From the NCBI RefSeq assembly GCF_958298935.1, contig NC_084923.1:8248501-8312500 (forward strand): a stretch of 64,000 nt of DNA, given 5' to 3'. The notes beneath the pieces were generated by a model that saw only the letters and a list, made by a program, of their open reading frames with translations, had not been told where the DNA came from and ran no database searches. This DNA is from Phragmites australis (Eukaryota; Streptophyta; Magnoliopsida; Poales; Poaceae). Position 1 is the first letter of the stretch. The number at the start of each line of letters is the position of its first letter. This document shows, one piece after another, positions 49,401 through 60,198 of this stretch. Position numbers and translations under genes: made by a program.

Positions 49401-52299
49401 TGATCCTGATGCATTAACTGACAGTGGTCCAACCACTCGTTGTCATTCTGGAAGAGATGGTGATTCCTCCAGAGGAGAGTCTGATGTAACTTTTGTGCTT
49501 GATAGAATATTTGAAGGGGCATGTCGGCCATTTAAAGTTCGAGTTGAGCAAGTTTTGCAGTCACAACCAAGCCTGTTAGTCTCTTTCAAACTTAGCAATA
49601 CCTTGGAATTCTATGGTTACACGGTGAGTCCAGAGTACTACCTTTTGCAGTTTAGTAAATCAAAAAGTGTTTCTGTTTACATATACTTTCCTTCTATTTT
49701 AGATATCGGACATGCTGGGAGGGGACACTGCTCTGTGCAATACAATATGGTCACTTAGAGATGCAGCGCAGCAAACATTCTTCAATATCCTGAAGAGTCA
49801 GGGAGACAAGTTATTGCGTTATCCTCCACTAGTTGCAGTGGACCTCTCTCCTCCACCAGCTGTGAGAGAAGGAGTTTCTTTGTTGCTTGAGCTCATAGAT
49901 ACCTACAATAGCATGATGGTTCCTGCCTCTGGAAAAGGACCAAACTTTGATCCTGTCATTTCTGCGTTACTGGATCCTATAATTCAGGTGAGCTTTTTGT
50001 GTCGAGTGTGCCTTGTAATGTTATGGTTATATCTGAAGGGTGTTGTTGGCAAATAAAAACTTTCATTCTATTGCTAAATTTTACCCATAGTGCGATTTAC
50101 AGAGTTAGTCTATACAGCAGCCATTAAAGCTCACTATAATGTCTCGGGGCAATTCTTGGAAGTAGCAACATATCAATTCGTGTACTCATCCATGAATTCA
50201 AGCAATCATTGCTTTACAGTCGTTTAATGTCTTTTTCGTCTATTTTCCTTCCTTTTTTGTGACTTACCCTCATGCACCAGCGCCACTAAAAGTAATGTTG
50301 ACATCCCCTGGAAGGCTAGAAGTAAAAAGTATCTTTATGTGATGATATCAAAATTGTACTTCACAATCAAAAAGGAGTTAAACAGAGAAGACTAGGACTT
50401 GAGCAGTGTGCTTATAATGCTGGCTAGTGGCCAGTTATGATGGTGAACAAATTGCACAGCTATGCCTACTAGCGCCACCAAGGCGGTTGAGGTCATTATT
50501 GTACATTTTTTTCGGTAATAGCATATTAGCACTCTATGAAGTAGTACTAGGCTACTAGCCTTACCTGGAAATATAATAGTGAGCATGTTCTCATTTAGCA
50601 CCAGCCCACGTGTAGCAATTAGCTGCAATACATACCGTAACACCTGAGTTGCTCCAATCTAGCCATTTAGTTGCTGCAGAACCAATACCTTGCTTCAGTT
50701 TTAATGATACAGTAACCGCATTTTTAGGTTAATGTGTTCATATGTATCAAGTAGCCAAATTACTAGAGATGACATGTGCTGGTACAAAAACTGTTATTCT
50801 ATACCCAGAAATAGGCAATTTGATGTTACCAAAATATATCTTATGTAGCAGTTCTTGTTACCACTATAATTTGATGTTATCTGCAGTATAATTTATTTGT
50901 GGTACTTCTATTGATGTTCCTAACTTTCCAGATGTGTGAGCAAGCTGCAGAGGCGCAAAAGTCAAAAGGTTCACTTGCACGGCGTGGTAGAACTACCTCT
51001 GATCCTAGTGGAAATAGCAGAGATTCGATAGCAGTTGATGCTATTCTGTCCAAGAATTTATCTACATCGGTTCTGGTTAGTAGCATACTTGTTATGTTTA
51101 CCATGTATGGGGATGGCTGTATCATATTCAAAATATGTGGCCACTGTACTGAGCATATAGTATTTCTTGTCTTAACTGTGGTTCACTTAAACTAGCAAAA
51201 TGTGGACATTATGCAGCAACCTTGAAAAGTTCCTTCTGGCTGCAATAAAAAGGCTAGGAACCTTTTTTTCTAGTTCATTTTTAATTCTATCACAACTGCT
51301 TATCACATGGTCTAATGAAACATAGATGCTTTGCAAGGATAAGCCTTAAAAGGTTACTTGTAGTTGCAATACTAAAACTCAAGACATTCTAGTTTATTTC
51401 TGATTCTTTTTCAGATGTCGTTATTTGATATTGAATAACAGTTATGATTGTTCAACTACTAAATTGTAAACATGCATTTCTTCCATTCCTTGACACTGAT
51501 TCCGAGGGAATTTCACATGTTGTGAATTTCATGATTGGTTTTTGCTGGCTTTGATTTTTATTTTCTGTGATAACCTCTTTCCAGTAAAATCGTATGAAGA
51601 AGGGATGAATGATTCAGTGATTTCTGATGTTGCACTAAAAAAAACCTATTTTGGTTTTTACTATAACCAGATGGGGTAGTCTGTTTCAGCTTTCACAACC
51701 CAATTTTGAACATTTGCTTTTCATTCAAGGAACTTAGTCTTTTTTATACATCACCATTTCCCCCAATCCTTATTCATTCCAATAACATGCAGAGCGCTGA
51801 ATCTTCGTCCAAAGTCTACCTCATCAACTGCTTATCAGCAATTCAGGAACCATTGATGGGCCAGGAGGTTGCTACAAGCTATGTAAACAACCTGCGCTCT
51901 ATGGTTGAAGCTCATATTCGTGCCCTTGTAGATAAAGAAATTGACAGCATTATTAGGAAATGTTTACTGTCGAATAAGATGCCATACATAAAGGACTATG
52001 GCAGCATGGATGACGCGAGACCTCTGGCAGATGTTGTCGAGACATCGCCACAGATGCTTCTGGAATGCCTGAAGGCATTCTATGGCCTTTTGACTGGAAC
52101 AGAAGGTTCCTTGCCTGAATTTGAGCAGCTGCAGGTTCCAAGGTTACGTTCAGATGCGTGCTATGGTTTGGCTAGAGCACTAGCAGAAACATATGAACTC
52201 ATTTATAAGGCAGTGATGGATCCAAAGAACAGTTATCCTGACCCGAGGTCGTTGGTTAAGCACTCGCCTGAGCAGATAAGAACTATACTGGAAATCTGA
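46480..52299 (+). CDS. COG6: Conserved oligomeric Golgi complex subunit 6
   Basis: Eleven exons: 46480-46695, 46778-46830, 47374-47521, 47673-47780, 48241-48308, 48876-48999, 49076-49222, 49363-49623, 49703-49987, 50932-51075 and 51793-52299. All are GT-AG and in phase, giving 686 residues, near the ~680 of Arabidopsis COG6. The start [20 protein letters not shown] and [20 protein letters not shown] are typical. A coiled-coil region follows (residues ~90-175, [17 protein letters not shown]). The body has [36 protein letters not shown] and [16 protein letters not shown], all COG6 landmarks. The subunit belongs to the COG tether that guides retrograde vesicles within the Golgi. A 944-bp intron (49988-50931) and a 717-bp intron (51076-51792) show no gene. 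No lesion is visible. Confidence 0.95.
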
Positions 52300-52589
52300 G
52301 GTCTATGCACCATGCCTTTTGATACAACGTTGATTAGAGGAGTCATGCGAAGTAATCAATGTGATGTAAATTTCCAACTGTAAGTTGTGAATTCAATTCC
52401 TTGCTGTTATATTGAAGCGGTGAGTCCTTTACTATACTCTTGTATCATAGTATCTCTCCTGACTCCTGTTCTCATGTACCATTTCTTTTTTTCTTTATAA
52501 AAAGACAAATTTCATTGTACATGGATAGTTTGATTATCACAAAGATAATTGTATCGGAGCATTTCTAAGAAAAAGAAGAGAAGATTCAA

Positions 52590-53560
52590 CTCACCGGATG
52601 ATTCGGTATGAATGGAATGAATACCGAATAAATGCATCGGGATATTTTACACAGAGATGCTGTAAAGGCTCAGATGGTTCAAAATAACTCACTGGAATGT
52701 CTGTTGATGGATTTGAAGGCACATCGAATGTTCGGTGTTCACAGAGATTTTGAGTGGAAATTCAACGGCTAGTTTCTGAGATTGCACTCGTCAGATGATC
52801 TAGTGTTAGTACTATTGTTCTCACCAGATTATCTGGTGTTAACGTCTTTTCTAAGCTATTGAAAAAACAGCTAGTTGATGGGTTTAAGACTATAAATATC
52901 CCTTCACTTAGTCATTTGAGGGTGTGACATACTATTTTTATATACACTGAGAAGATATCTAAGCCACCAAAGTGGTTAAAGTGATCATCTAATGCGATTA
53001 AGCATAAGATTAGAGAGTATTTAGTGTTTACAGGTCTAGAGTGAGTTATAATTAAGTGATGTCACTTGAAAAATAGATTAAAGAGTGATCCTAGCTTGTA
53101 CCGAGTGGTATGTCGGTACCTTGAAGTCTTGATAACTCGTCTACATCTTAGGTTTTGATGGCTCAAGCTTGTTGACACTCCAACTTAGTGTGAAACGGCG
53201 ACAAGGTACGTGTATGGGGACGCAGAGACCCTTGCCTTGATGGTTCAAGTTCCGAAGTGATCACGACGGCAAGTGACCGGAAGAGAGGCTAGTGGTGAGA
53301 CCCTGCCTTGGTGGCTTGGTGGCTCATCGTGCTAGAGATATTGTCTTGGTGATTTGATAGCTCAAGAGCCGGGACCAGAAGAGACTTGATGACTTAGAGC
53401 ATATTTTTTGTGAAGCTCTAACATAGATTAGTGGTGATATCCATATCATCGATATCACAGGATAAAAATCTCTTATACCGAGTTTATGTCTCTACCTTAT
53501 ACGTTTATACATTTACATACTTGTAATTTTTCTTGCTAGAGTAGATGAAATTCTCTTAAA
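52590..53560 (+). mobile_element. LTR retrotransposon-like remnant, plus orientation
   Basis: Starting near 52590 there are ACTCACCGGATGATTCGG-type words repeated in changed form (CACCAGATTATCTGGTG and others), then AACAGCTAGTT and a TATA-like ACTATAAATATCCC at about 52890. Further on are LTR-like words such as TTGATGGTTCAAG and CGGCGACAAGGTAC. The layout mirrors the repeat at 12427-13890 read in the other direction. No protein remains or duplication were found, and the ends are approximate. Confidence 0.45.
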
Positions 53561-53591
53561 TGGTAGAGTAGACACACTAGATAAAATTAAA

Positions 53592-55246
53592 GAAAAAGTC
53601 TATTTTACTTCCTTGAACTATCACGTTTGTCCGGATAACCCTCTGAACTTTTAAACCGTCCATTTTACTCCCCCGAACTATCAATACCGTCTATTTTACC
53701 CCCTGGAGTGGTTTTTCTTGGTGGTTTTGATGACGTGGCAGCGGTTTCGCCACGTGGCAGTCCCAGTCAGCATGTTCACATCAGCGTTGCGCAGTAATTC
53801 GATTTTTCTTTAGAAAAATAATTCATGAGAATAGATTATTCCCAAAAATAGGTTTTATATTCAGAAAAAAAATCTAAAAAATACAAAATGATTTAGATAA
53901 ATGTTTTAATATGTTTTTAGCTCTGTTTTTATTTCTGTAAATATTATTTAATGTTTTTCTAGTGTAAAAATTATTCTAAAAATATTAGAATAAATGTTTT
54001 AATTTAGAAAATAGTTTTAGAAAATATAGATTAATTCTGATAAAGTTTAAAAATATTTTCTTTGATAAGATAAATGCTTTAAATATTTTTTGTTGTATAT
54101 TAAATTAGTTTTAATTCTAGAAAAATTAGGTTTAATTCCAGAAAAATCGTTTGTAGTTTTCGCGTCCCATTTGGACACATTTTGATCACATTTGGCCATA
54201 TTTTGGTCATATTTGGGCACATTTTTAGGACATTTGGACATATTTTGGTCACATATTTGCACATTTGGCCATATTTTGGACATATTTGAGTATATTTTGG
54301 TATATTTGGGCACGTTTGACCATATTTTGTCCAAATGTGCTCAAAATATGCTCAAAATGTGTCCAAATATGCCCAAAATATGACCAAATGTGCAAATATG
54401 TGACCAAAATGTGTCCAAATGTGCCCAAAATATGCCCAAAATGTACATAAATATGGCTAAAATGTGTCAAAATGTGGCCAAATATGCCTAAAATGTACCT
54501 AAATATGACCAAAATGTACCCAAATGTACTCAAATATGTCCAAAATATGACCAGATATGCCAAAATGTGACAAAAATATATCCAAATGTGCTAAAAATAT
54601 ACCAAAATATGACCAAAATGTGCCCAAATATGACCAAAATATGGCCAAATGTGATCAAAATTTGTCCAAATGGGACGTGAAAACTACAAACGATTTTTCT
54701 GAAATTAAACCTAATTTTTCTAGAATTAAAACTAATTTAATATACAACAAAACATATTAAAAGCATTTATTTTATCAAATAAAATATTTTTAAACTTTAT
54801 TAGAATTAATCTATATTTTCTAAAACTATTTTCCAAATTAAAACATTTATTCTAACATTTTTAGAATAATTTTTACACTAGAAAAACATTAAATAATATT
54901 TACAGAAATAAAAACAGAGCTAAAAACATATTAAAACATTTATCTAAATTATTTTATATTTTTTGGATTTTTTCTGAACATAAAACCTATTTTTCAGAAT
55001 AATCTATTCTCATGAATTATTTTTTTAAAGAAAAATCGAATTACTGCGCAACGCTGATGTCAGCATGCTGACTGGGATTGCCACGTGGCGAAACCACTGC
55101 CACGTCATCAAAACCATCAAGAAAAATCACTCCAGGGGGTAAAATGGACGGTATTGATAGTTCGGGGGAGTAAAATGGACGGTTTAAAAGTTTAGGGGTT
55201 ATCCGGACAAACGTGATAGTTTGAGGGAGTAAAATGGATTTTTTCC
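53592..55246. mobile_element. MULE-like giant hairpin element with perfect 10-bp target duplication
   Basis: 1655 bp flanked on both sides by TAAAATTAAA (53582-53591 and 55247-55256). The left end reads GAAAAAGTCTATTTTAC and the right end, inverted, GGAAAAAATCCATTTTAC. The inverted repeats extend to the centre near 54335, so almost the entire element folds on itself. Matched words include CACGTTTGTCCGGATAAC, TGCCACGTGGCGAAACC (mirrored) and GATTTTTCTGCGCAACGCTG-like segments. The middle is an array of ~21-bp repeats. There is no transposase. The 9-10-bp duplication and G-rich ends fit a Mutator-like element. The ends resemble those of the 9823-11193 element, so both may belong to related MULE groups. 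Confidence 0.85.
54165..54685. repeat. ~21-bp tandem array that changes strand at the hairpin centre
   Basis: Units alternate CCAAAATATGN and CCAAATGTGN, about 21 bp together. Left of about 54335 they appear as TTTGG words and right of it as CCAAA words, so the array is itself palindromic. The right part is longer than the left, which accounts for the difference in arm length. Open frames of repeated Lys/Asp/Asn/Met residues within it are products of the repeat, not genes. Confidence 0.8.
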
Positions 55247-55256
55247 TAAAATTAAA

Positions 55257-57000
55257 CTCATTTAGATAAAAATTAATATAAATTTATCTTATGAAGTTTT
55301 TAGAGTCAATTTAATTTAGGTTTCTAGTGTCCTAATTTATCATTCATCACTCACATATATTGGCCCCTGACATTTATCCTTTAATTATACTCAACCGCAT
55401 GCAATCCTTTTTCCAATACAGATCGCATGCATGGGTTGTATTGGTAATACAAAATAACTTGATTAATTTGCCACAAACAAACTTTTTTAATCAGACATGA
55501 CACATGCATTCATCGTGGGTATTCACGTGCATCCAAGATATAACATAATTTGCCTTTTTAGTTGTCAGACATTTACATGTCTTCTATGGCATATGTGTAC
55601 ATATATAAGATCTGAGCCATCTATTAATTCTAGAAGAGCTTCAAAGAAATACCTGCAATAGCTCTTCAAGAAAGCAGTCAAACCATAATAAACAACGACA
55701 GCTAAGGGGTTAAGAAAAATATGGTATGCATCATTGACCGATTAGCACAAACAATATTTGGTAAAAAAAATCAATACAGATTTAAGAATACATAGAATAG
55801 AGAATTTAATTACATCAGCTCCATTCTCCACAGTTTTGCTAGGCAGATGCAGACTGTTGCATCCGTTTATACAACTAGGTTCACTTATTAATATCATAAA
55901 ATCACTTTTATATAAACAACTAATTAAAATCTTAGCTCTTTCATCTACTTATATAACCTCATATCTAATCAACCAAATAGAAACTCAATATAACCTATCT
56001 AGACAGATATAACTAATCAAACACTCTACTTTTCAATACTTTTACATCCACTCAACTTGCATATACAGCTCATACGAATAACAGGACAGACAAACAACCA
56101 ATCACGTTCTTAATGACGTTATGGTGTATAGACATGCTTTGTGCTCAATTTTCATCCAGGGATGACGAATATTTGCCGTTAATACATCTAGAAGTTAGAA
56201 CGATCATGTTTTGTGAAAATTGTTGGAGAGATTCGGTTGACGACGTCTCCATCAACACAGATCAGCAAAACTGCAAATTGCCGTCTAGTCTCCTGATTAC
56301 AAATCCATTTTGTCACGTTGTTTGCGTACTACTTTTCCGGCCCAGTTTCACAGTCGAGAAGGGGTCCATTCCTCTGCCCAAGCACGTGCCAGCGAGACGT
56401 ACTCATCTTCACGCAGATATTGGTACGCGCTTGTTCATGGCTCCGAATTCGCAGCAGCGACGGACTCCACCGAAATGTATTTGTTAACACTATTCCCTCG
56501 TGCAGCAGCAGACTCCACGGAAATAATTTTGTACGGTGTCACATGAATGGAACATGCATATGTGCTTATAATATACATATCGCACTTTGGCACTTGCATC
56601 GGAGTGAGCAGCAACGATCCAAAGTTCCAAACAACCTGTAAGCACGGTCTGCGTCTGCACGCACCCTCCTTTCCCTATCAGTCCTCGTCCATATTTTGGA
56701 CGTGCGCTCGATCGTGATTCCCTTCTGACGCGGGACGTCCCTTGCTGCGCGCGATGGCCACGGCCCTGGCCGGCATTATATATTATCCCCTGGCGCTAGC
56801 TGCACGCGCCACGCGGTGATGCCGACGCCGGACCGGTAGATGGCTGGCGCCGCGAGTTGGGATTCAGCCGTGCATGGTTAAGTTGCGCTTCACGCGGGGA
56901 AATCGATCGAGGTCGGACACAAGCCGGCCCGTCCATCGACGCACGACGGTTTTGGCCGTGCTCAAGAGACTTTTCTGCGAGCTAGCTGTGAACCTGTGGC
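55257..57000. other. Spacer, distal upstream region of AOS
   Basis: No gene is supported. The first part is AT-rich. From about 56640 the DNA becomes GC-richer, with CG-rich words around 56700-56990. Several open frames of 80-125 codons overlap one another and lack recognisable domains. Confidence 0.45.
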
Positions 57001-57064
57001 CGAACTTGCGATACTACTATTCCGATTCACGCGAACAGGTAATCACCCTCCTCGCGCATCGAGT

Positions 57065-57070
57065 CACGTG
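57065..57070. promoter_or_regulatory. G-box CACGTG, copy A, ~1.5 kb upstream of AOS
   Basis: A perfect CACGTG palindrome lies in the first copy of the duplicated module. G-boxes are bound by MYC-type bHLH factors of the jasmonate response, and AOS is a jasmonate-responsive gene. Function at this distance is inference. Confidence 0.35.
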
Positions 57071-57194
57071 TAGCCGTGTGCATTCAGACACAAACTGTGC
57101 AGAAAATACCAATCACTTCAGTCACGGCGTTCTGTATGAACACATTACACATACATGAATGCAACCTTCCACATTACATATACAGTCACGCCCT

Positions 57195-57216
57195 ATATTT
57201 TGAAATAGAGGGAGTA
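57195..57216. mobile_element. Solo end of a Stowaway-type MITE
   Basis: The sequence TATTTTGAAATAGAGGGAGT matches the inner-to-outer end of grass Stowaway MITEs, ending at a TA. No opposite end was found nearby. Confidence 0.45.
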
Positions 57217-57412
57217 CATGTTAGCAGCGTTCAACACGCTCGGTCGAGCAATACAAGATTCGCACTTGGAATTGATAAGGAAAAAATGTTATTTAACACC
57301 AAAATACCACCACTATGTGACTCATCCGTCTCAGGATTACATCAAGTGGCTGCGATCGAACTTGCGATATTCCAAGCATGGGAACAAGTAATCATCCTCC
57401 CCCACCGATGGT

Positions 57413-57418
57413 CACGTG
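57413..57418. promoter_or_regulatory. G-box CACGTG, copy B, ~1.17 kb upstream of AOS
   Basis: The second copy of the duplicated module keeps the same CACGTG core although surrounding bases have diverged. Confidence 0.35.
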
Positions 57419-57485
57419 TTGCCACATTCATCCAACCGACAAATAGTACGATTAGTATCATTCGTTTCAGTCATTCTGCATGCAT

Positions 57486-58584
57486 CTTGATCGAATACCC
57501 ATATACGTACAAAAAGCCAGGCAAAAGTACCACAGAGAACCGAATCTTTCATCTCCCCTATCGTCCATAAACGAAATAGTGATCCAAGTAAGGTATCCTA
57601 TAGGGAAATGCAACCAAACAAGCCGCAAGTTCGCATGCCCAGCCTAGCTCTGAGAACGCTTGGCCCAGGAGTGATCAGGCAGCTTGACGTGATCGAGAAT
57701 ATATAACTTAAATCAGCAACAGGCAAGGTCCAAGAGTGCGTGGCTCGTTGTTAGCACCTTTGCATAGTGCTTATTTCAAATGCGTACGTAGTCAAATGCC
57801 TTATCAGTTCCCACTTCTCTGTTGGGTCCAAATCATTTAGGTGTTGTACGCGAGATTCCTCGATTATTATCATTTTAGTTCCAGAGTTGAGGACCTTTCT
57901 AATCCTGTAAAAACTAGCCTCTGACGTAAACATAAGCATAAGAAACTGCTTCAAGTTGCTGATGAATATCCCACTTGGACCTAGTTTATCTCTCCACTAG
58001 ACCACTATCTTTTGTTCGGCGTTTATTTATCTCGCAGTTTGCACCCTCATGTTGAGATTTTTTTGTCCAGTCCATTGCAGTGCACGTCACCGGGCACCCG
58101 CGCGCCTTAGCAGTCGTCGCACGAACAGCGCCGAGGAAGTAGACCGGAAACAGGCGCGCGCGCGCCGGGTGATAGTGATACAAGCGTGGGTGAAGGTGAA
58201 AGCCCAAGGGCGCAACGTCAATCCTCATCCGATCCAGCCTATCGATCTGCCCCGTGCATCCAGATCTTCATCGCTGTCAGAACTGTGGCCCGATCGGGCC
58301 ATGAATTTTCTGTTATCAAGTGTAAACCATCGTACATCACACCCACACCAACGCATTTGCACACATCTAAACAAGATTGGCGCATGCGGAACAAGCACCG
58401 GTGCCGGTACTATCACGTGGTCCTACTTGCCGTGCTCTCCCACACGCCGGGCTACTATTTCTACCCCCGCCCCTCGCGTCATCCAAGGCACAGCGACAAC
58501 GTCTCCTCCAAACCTTGAGCAGAGCAAAGTCCTCATCGAGAGCTGAGCTATCTGCGAGCAACGAGAGATTGCTCTGAAGCGTGC
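57486..58584. other. Proximal upstream region of AOS
   Basis: This 1.1 kb should contain the AOS promoter and 5' untranslated region. It has GC-rich patches near 58080-58210, including a CGCGCGCGCG run, and a CACGTG at 58414-58419. I could not place a TATA box with confidence. Open frames here overlap the gene start and look spurious. Confidence 0.45.
58414..58419. promoter_or_regulatory. G-box CACGTG, ~165 bp upstream of the AOS start codon
   Basis: A perfect CACGTG (context TATCACGTGGTCC) lies at a typical promoter-proximal distance. This is the best placed of the three G-boxes for MYC-type regulation of AOS, but it could also fall within the leader. Confidence 0.45.
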
Positions 58585-60027
58585 ATGGCGAGCTCCGAGG
58601 GTTCCAGCGCCCCGCGGCCCGTGCCGGGCGCATACGGGCTGCCGGTGATCGGTGCCGTGCGCGACCGCCTCGACTTCTACTACTTCCAGGGTCAGGACAA
58701 GTACTTCGAGTCTCGCGTCGAGAAGTATGGCTCCACCGTCGTCCGCATTAACGTCCCGCCGGGTCCCTTCATGGCGCGAGACCCGCGCGTGGTCGCGGTC
58801 CTCGACGCCAAGAGCTTCCCCGTCCTCTTCGACGTCACCAAGGTCGAGAAGAAGAACCTCTTCACGGGCACCTACATGCCCTCCACCTCCCTCACCGGCG
58901 GCTACCGCGTCTGCTCCTACCTCGACCCGTCCGAGCCCACCCACGCCAAGGTCAAGCAGATGCTCTTCTCCCTCCTGCTTTCCCGCAAGGACGCCGTCAT
59001 CCCGGCCTTCCGCTCCAACTTCTCCTCGCTCCTCGCCACCGTCGAGTCGCAGCTCGCGCAGGGCGGCAAGGCCGAGTTCAACAAGCTCAACGACGTCACC
59101 TCGTTTGACTTCATTGGCGACGCCTACTTCGGCGTGCGCCCCTCAGCGACCGAACTCGGCGCCGGCGGGCCGACCAAGGCGGCCAAGTGGCTGATCTGGC
59201 AGCTCCACCCCCTCGTCACGCTCGGCCTTCCCATGATCCTTGAGGAGCCGCTCCTCCACACGTTTCCCCTCCCGCCCTTCCTCGTCAAAGGCGACTACAA
59301 GGCGCTGTACAAGTACTTCTCGACCGCCGGGAAGCATGTACTCGACACCGCCGAGAGCCTCGGCCTGTCGCGGGAGGAGGCCTGCCACAACCTGCTGTTC
59401 GCGACGACGTTCAACAGCTACGGCGGCCTGAAGGTGCTTTTCCCGGGGGTCCTGGCGAACGTCGCCAACGCCGGCCAGAAGCTCCACGAGAAGCTCGTGG
59501 CGGAGATCCGCACCGCCGTGGAGGAAGCCGGCGGCAAGGTCACTCTCGCGGCGCTGGAGAAGATGGAGCTGACCAAGTCCGTGGTGTGGGAGGCGCTGCG
59601 TCTGGACCCGCCCGTGAAGTTCCAGTACGGGCACGCCAAGACCGACCTGCAGATCGAGAGCCACGACGCGGTGTTCCAGGTCAAGAAGGGCGAGATGCTG
59701 TTCGGCTACCAGCCGCTGGCCACCAAGGACAACCGCGTGTTCGGACCCACGGCGAAGGAGTTCGTGCCCGACCGGTTCGTCGGCGAAGAGGGCAGCAAGC
59801 TGCTGAAGTACGTGTACTGGTCCAACGGCCGTGAGACCGAGAACCCAAGCGTTGACAACAAGCAGTGCCCGGGCAAGAACTTCGTGGTGCTCGTCGGCAG
59901 GCTCTTCCTCGTCGAGCTGTTCCTCCGTTACGACACCTTCACCGCCAAGGTTGGCACAGAACTGCTCGGCACCAGTGTGGTCTTCACCGGCGTGACGAAA
60001 GCTACTTCCGGTCCTGGTTCTATGTAA
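58585..60027 (+). CDS. AOS: Allene oxide synthase (CYP74A)
   Basis: A single exon encodes 480 residues of a CYP74 P450. The enzyme converts 13-hydroperoxy-linolenic acid to an unstable allene oxide, the committed step to jasmonates, without oxygen or a reductase. Visible: the N-terminal PVPGAYGLPVIGAVRDRLDF, the LFTGTYMPSTSLTGGYRVC segment, the CYP74-type I-helix FATTFNSYGG with Asn277 (the catalytic Asn of the family), the EALRLDPPV region replacing the usual ExxR helix context, and the heme loop NKQCPGKNFVVLVGRLF with Cys428. Hydroperoxide lyases are close relatives, but the overall sequence fits AOS. There is no plastid transit peptide: the protein starts 10 residues before the PxPG motif, as described for some grass AOS enzymes. 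From memory, the rice gene in the matching region is AOS2. The gene is GC-rich and intact. Confidence 0.95.
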   Translation: MASSEGSSAPRPVPGAYGLPVIGAVRDRLDFYYFQGQDKYFESRVEKYGSTVVRINVPPGPFMARDPRVVAVLDAKSFPVLFDVTKVEKKNLFTGTYMPSTSLTGGYRVCSYLDPSEPTHAKVKQMLFSLLLSRKDAVIPAFRSNFSSLLATVESQLAQGGKAEFNKLNDVTSFDFIGDAYFGVRPSATELGAGGPTKAAKWLIWQLHPLVTLGLPMILEEPLLHTFPLPPFLVKGDYKALYKYFSTAGKHVLDTAESLGLSREEACHNLLFATTFNSYGGLKVLFPGVLANVANAGQKLHEKLVAEIRTAVEEAGGKVTLAALEKMELTKSVVWEALRLDPPVKFQYGHAKTDLQIESHDAVFQVKKGEMLFGYQPLATKDNRVFGPTAKEFVPDRFVGEEGSKLLKYVYWSNGRETENPSVDNKQCPGKNFVVLVGRLFLVELFLRYDTFTAKVGTELLGTSVVFTGVTKATSGPGSM

Positions 60028-60176
60028 TACCGGAAATCCCTGCACCCCGCTGGTATTTGCCGTACGTGCATGGATAAGATTATATTGGATGGTTTACCTT
60101 GCCCCCCGGCCCCTGTGCAATAAGATTTCTCCTCTTCTCGTGTGATCGGAGGTGTTTGACCGTTAATCTGTAATGC

Positions 60177-60198
60177 ATATATATATATATATATATAT
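60177..60198. repeat. (TA)n microsatellite downstream of AOS
   Basis: About eleven AT dinucleotides, 150 bp after the AOS stop codon and probably in or just after its 3' untranslated region. Confidence 0.85.

Larger units (their letters stand above)
57001..57485. repeat. Diverged direct duplication containing a G-box in each copy
   Basis: Copy A (about 57002-57140) and copy B (about 57358-57485) share GAACTTGCGATA, GAACA.GTAATCA.CCTCC, a GTCACGTGT.GCC segment and a TTTCAGTCA/CTTCAGTCA segment followed by TTCTG.ATG. The offset is about 350 bp. The interval between them contains a solo Stowaway-type end. The copies differ at many sites. Confidence 0.6.

Noticed and set aside
54047..54760. Open frames with repeated Lys/Asp/Asn/Met words on both strands
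   Set aside because: They arise from the ~21-bp tandem array inside the MULE-like hairpin and have no independent support.
56113..57570. Open frames of 80-165 codons upstream of AOS
   Set aside because: They overlap in different phases, contain no known motif and cover the duplicated promoter module.
58652..59194. 180-codon open frame on the plus strand
   Set aside because: Another phase within AOS, dominated by Ser, Pro, Thr and Arg; not a protein-like sequence.
59143..60045. 300-codon open frame on the minus strand
   Set aside because: Antisense shadow of the AOS gene; composition is Glu/Leu/Val/Gly-rich without domain similarity.
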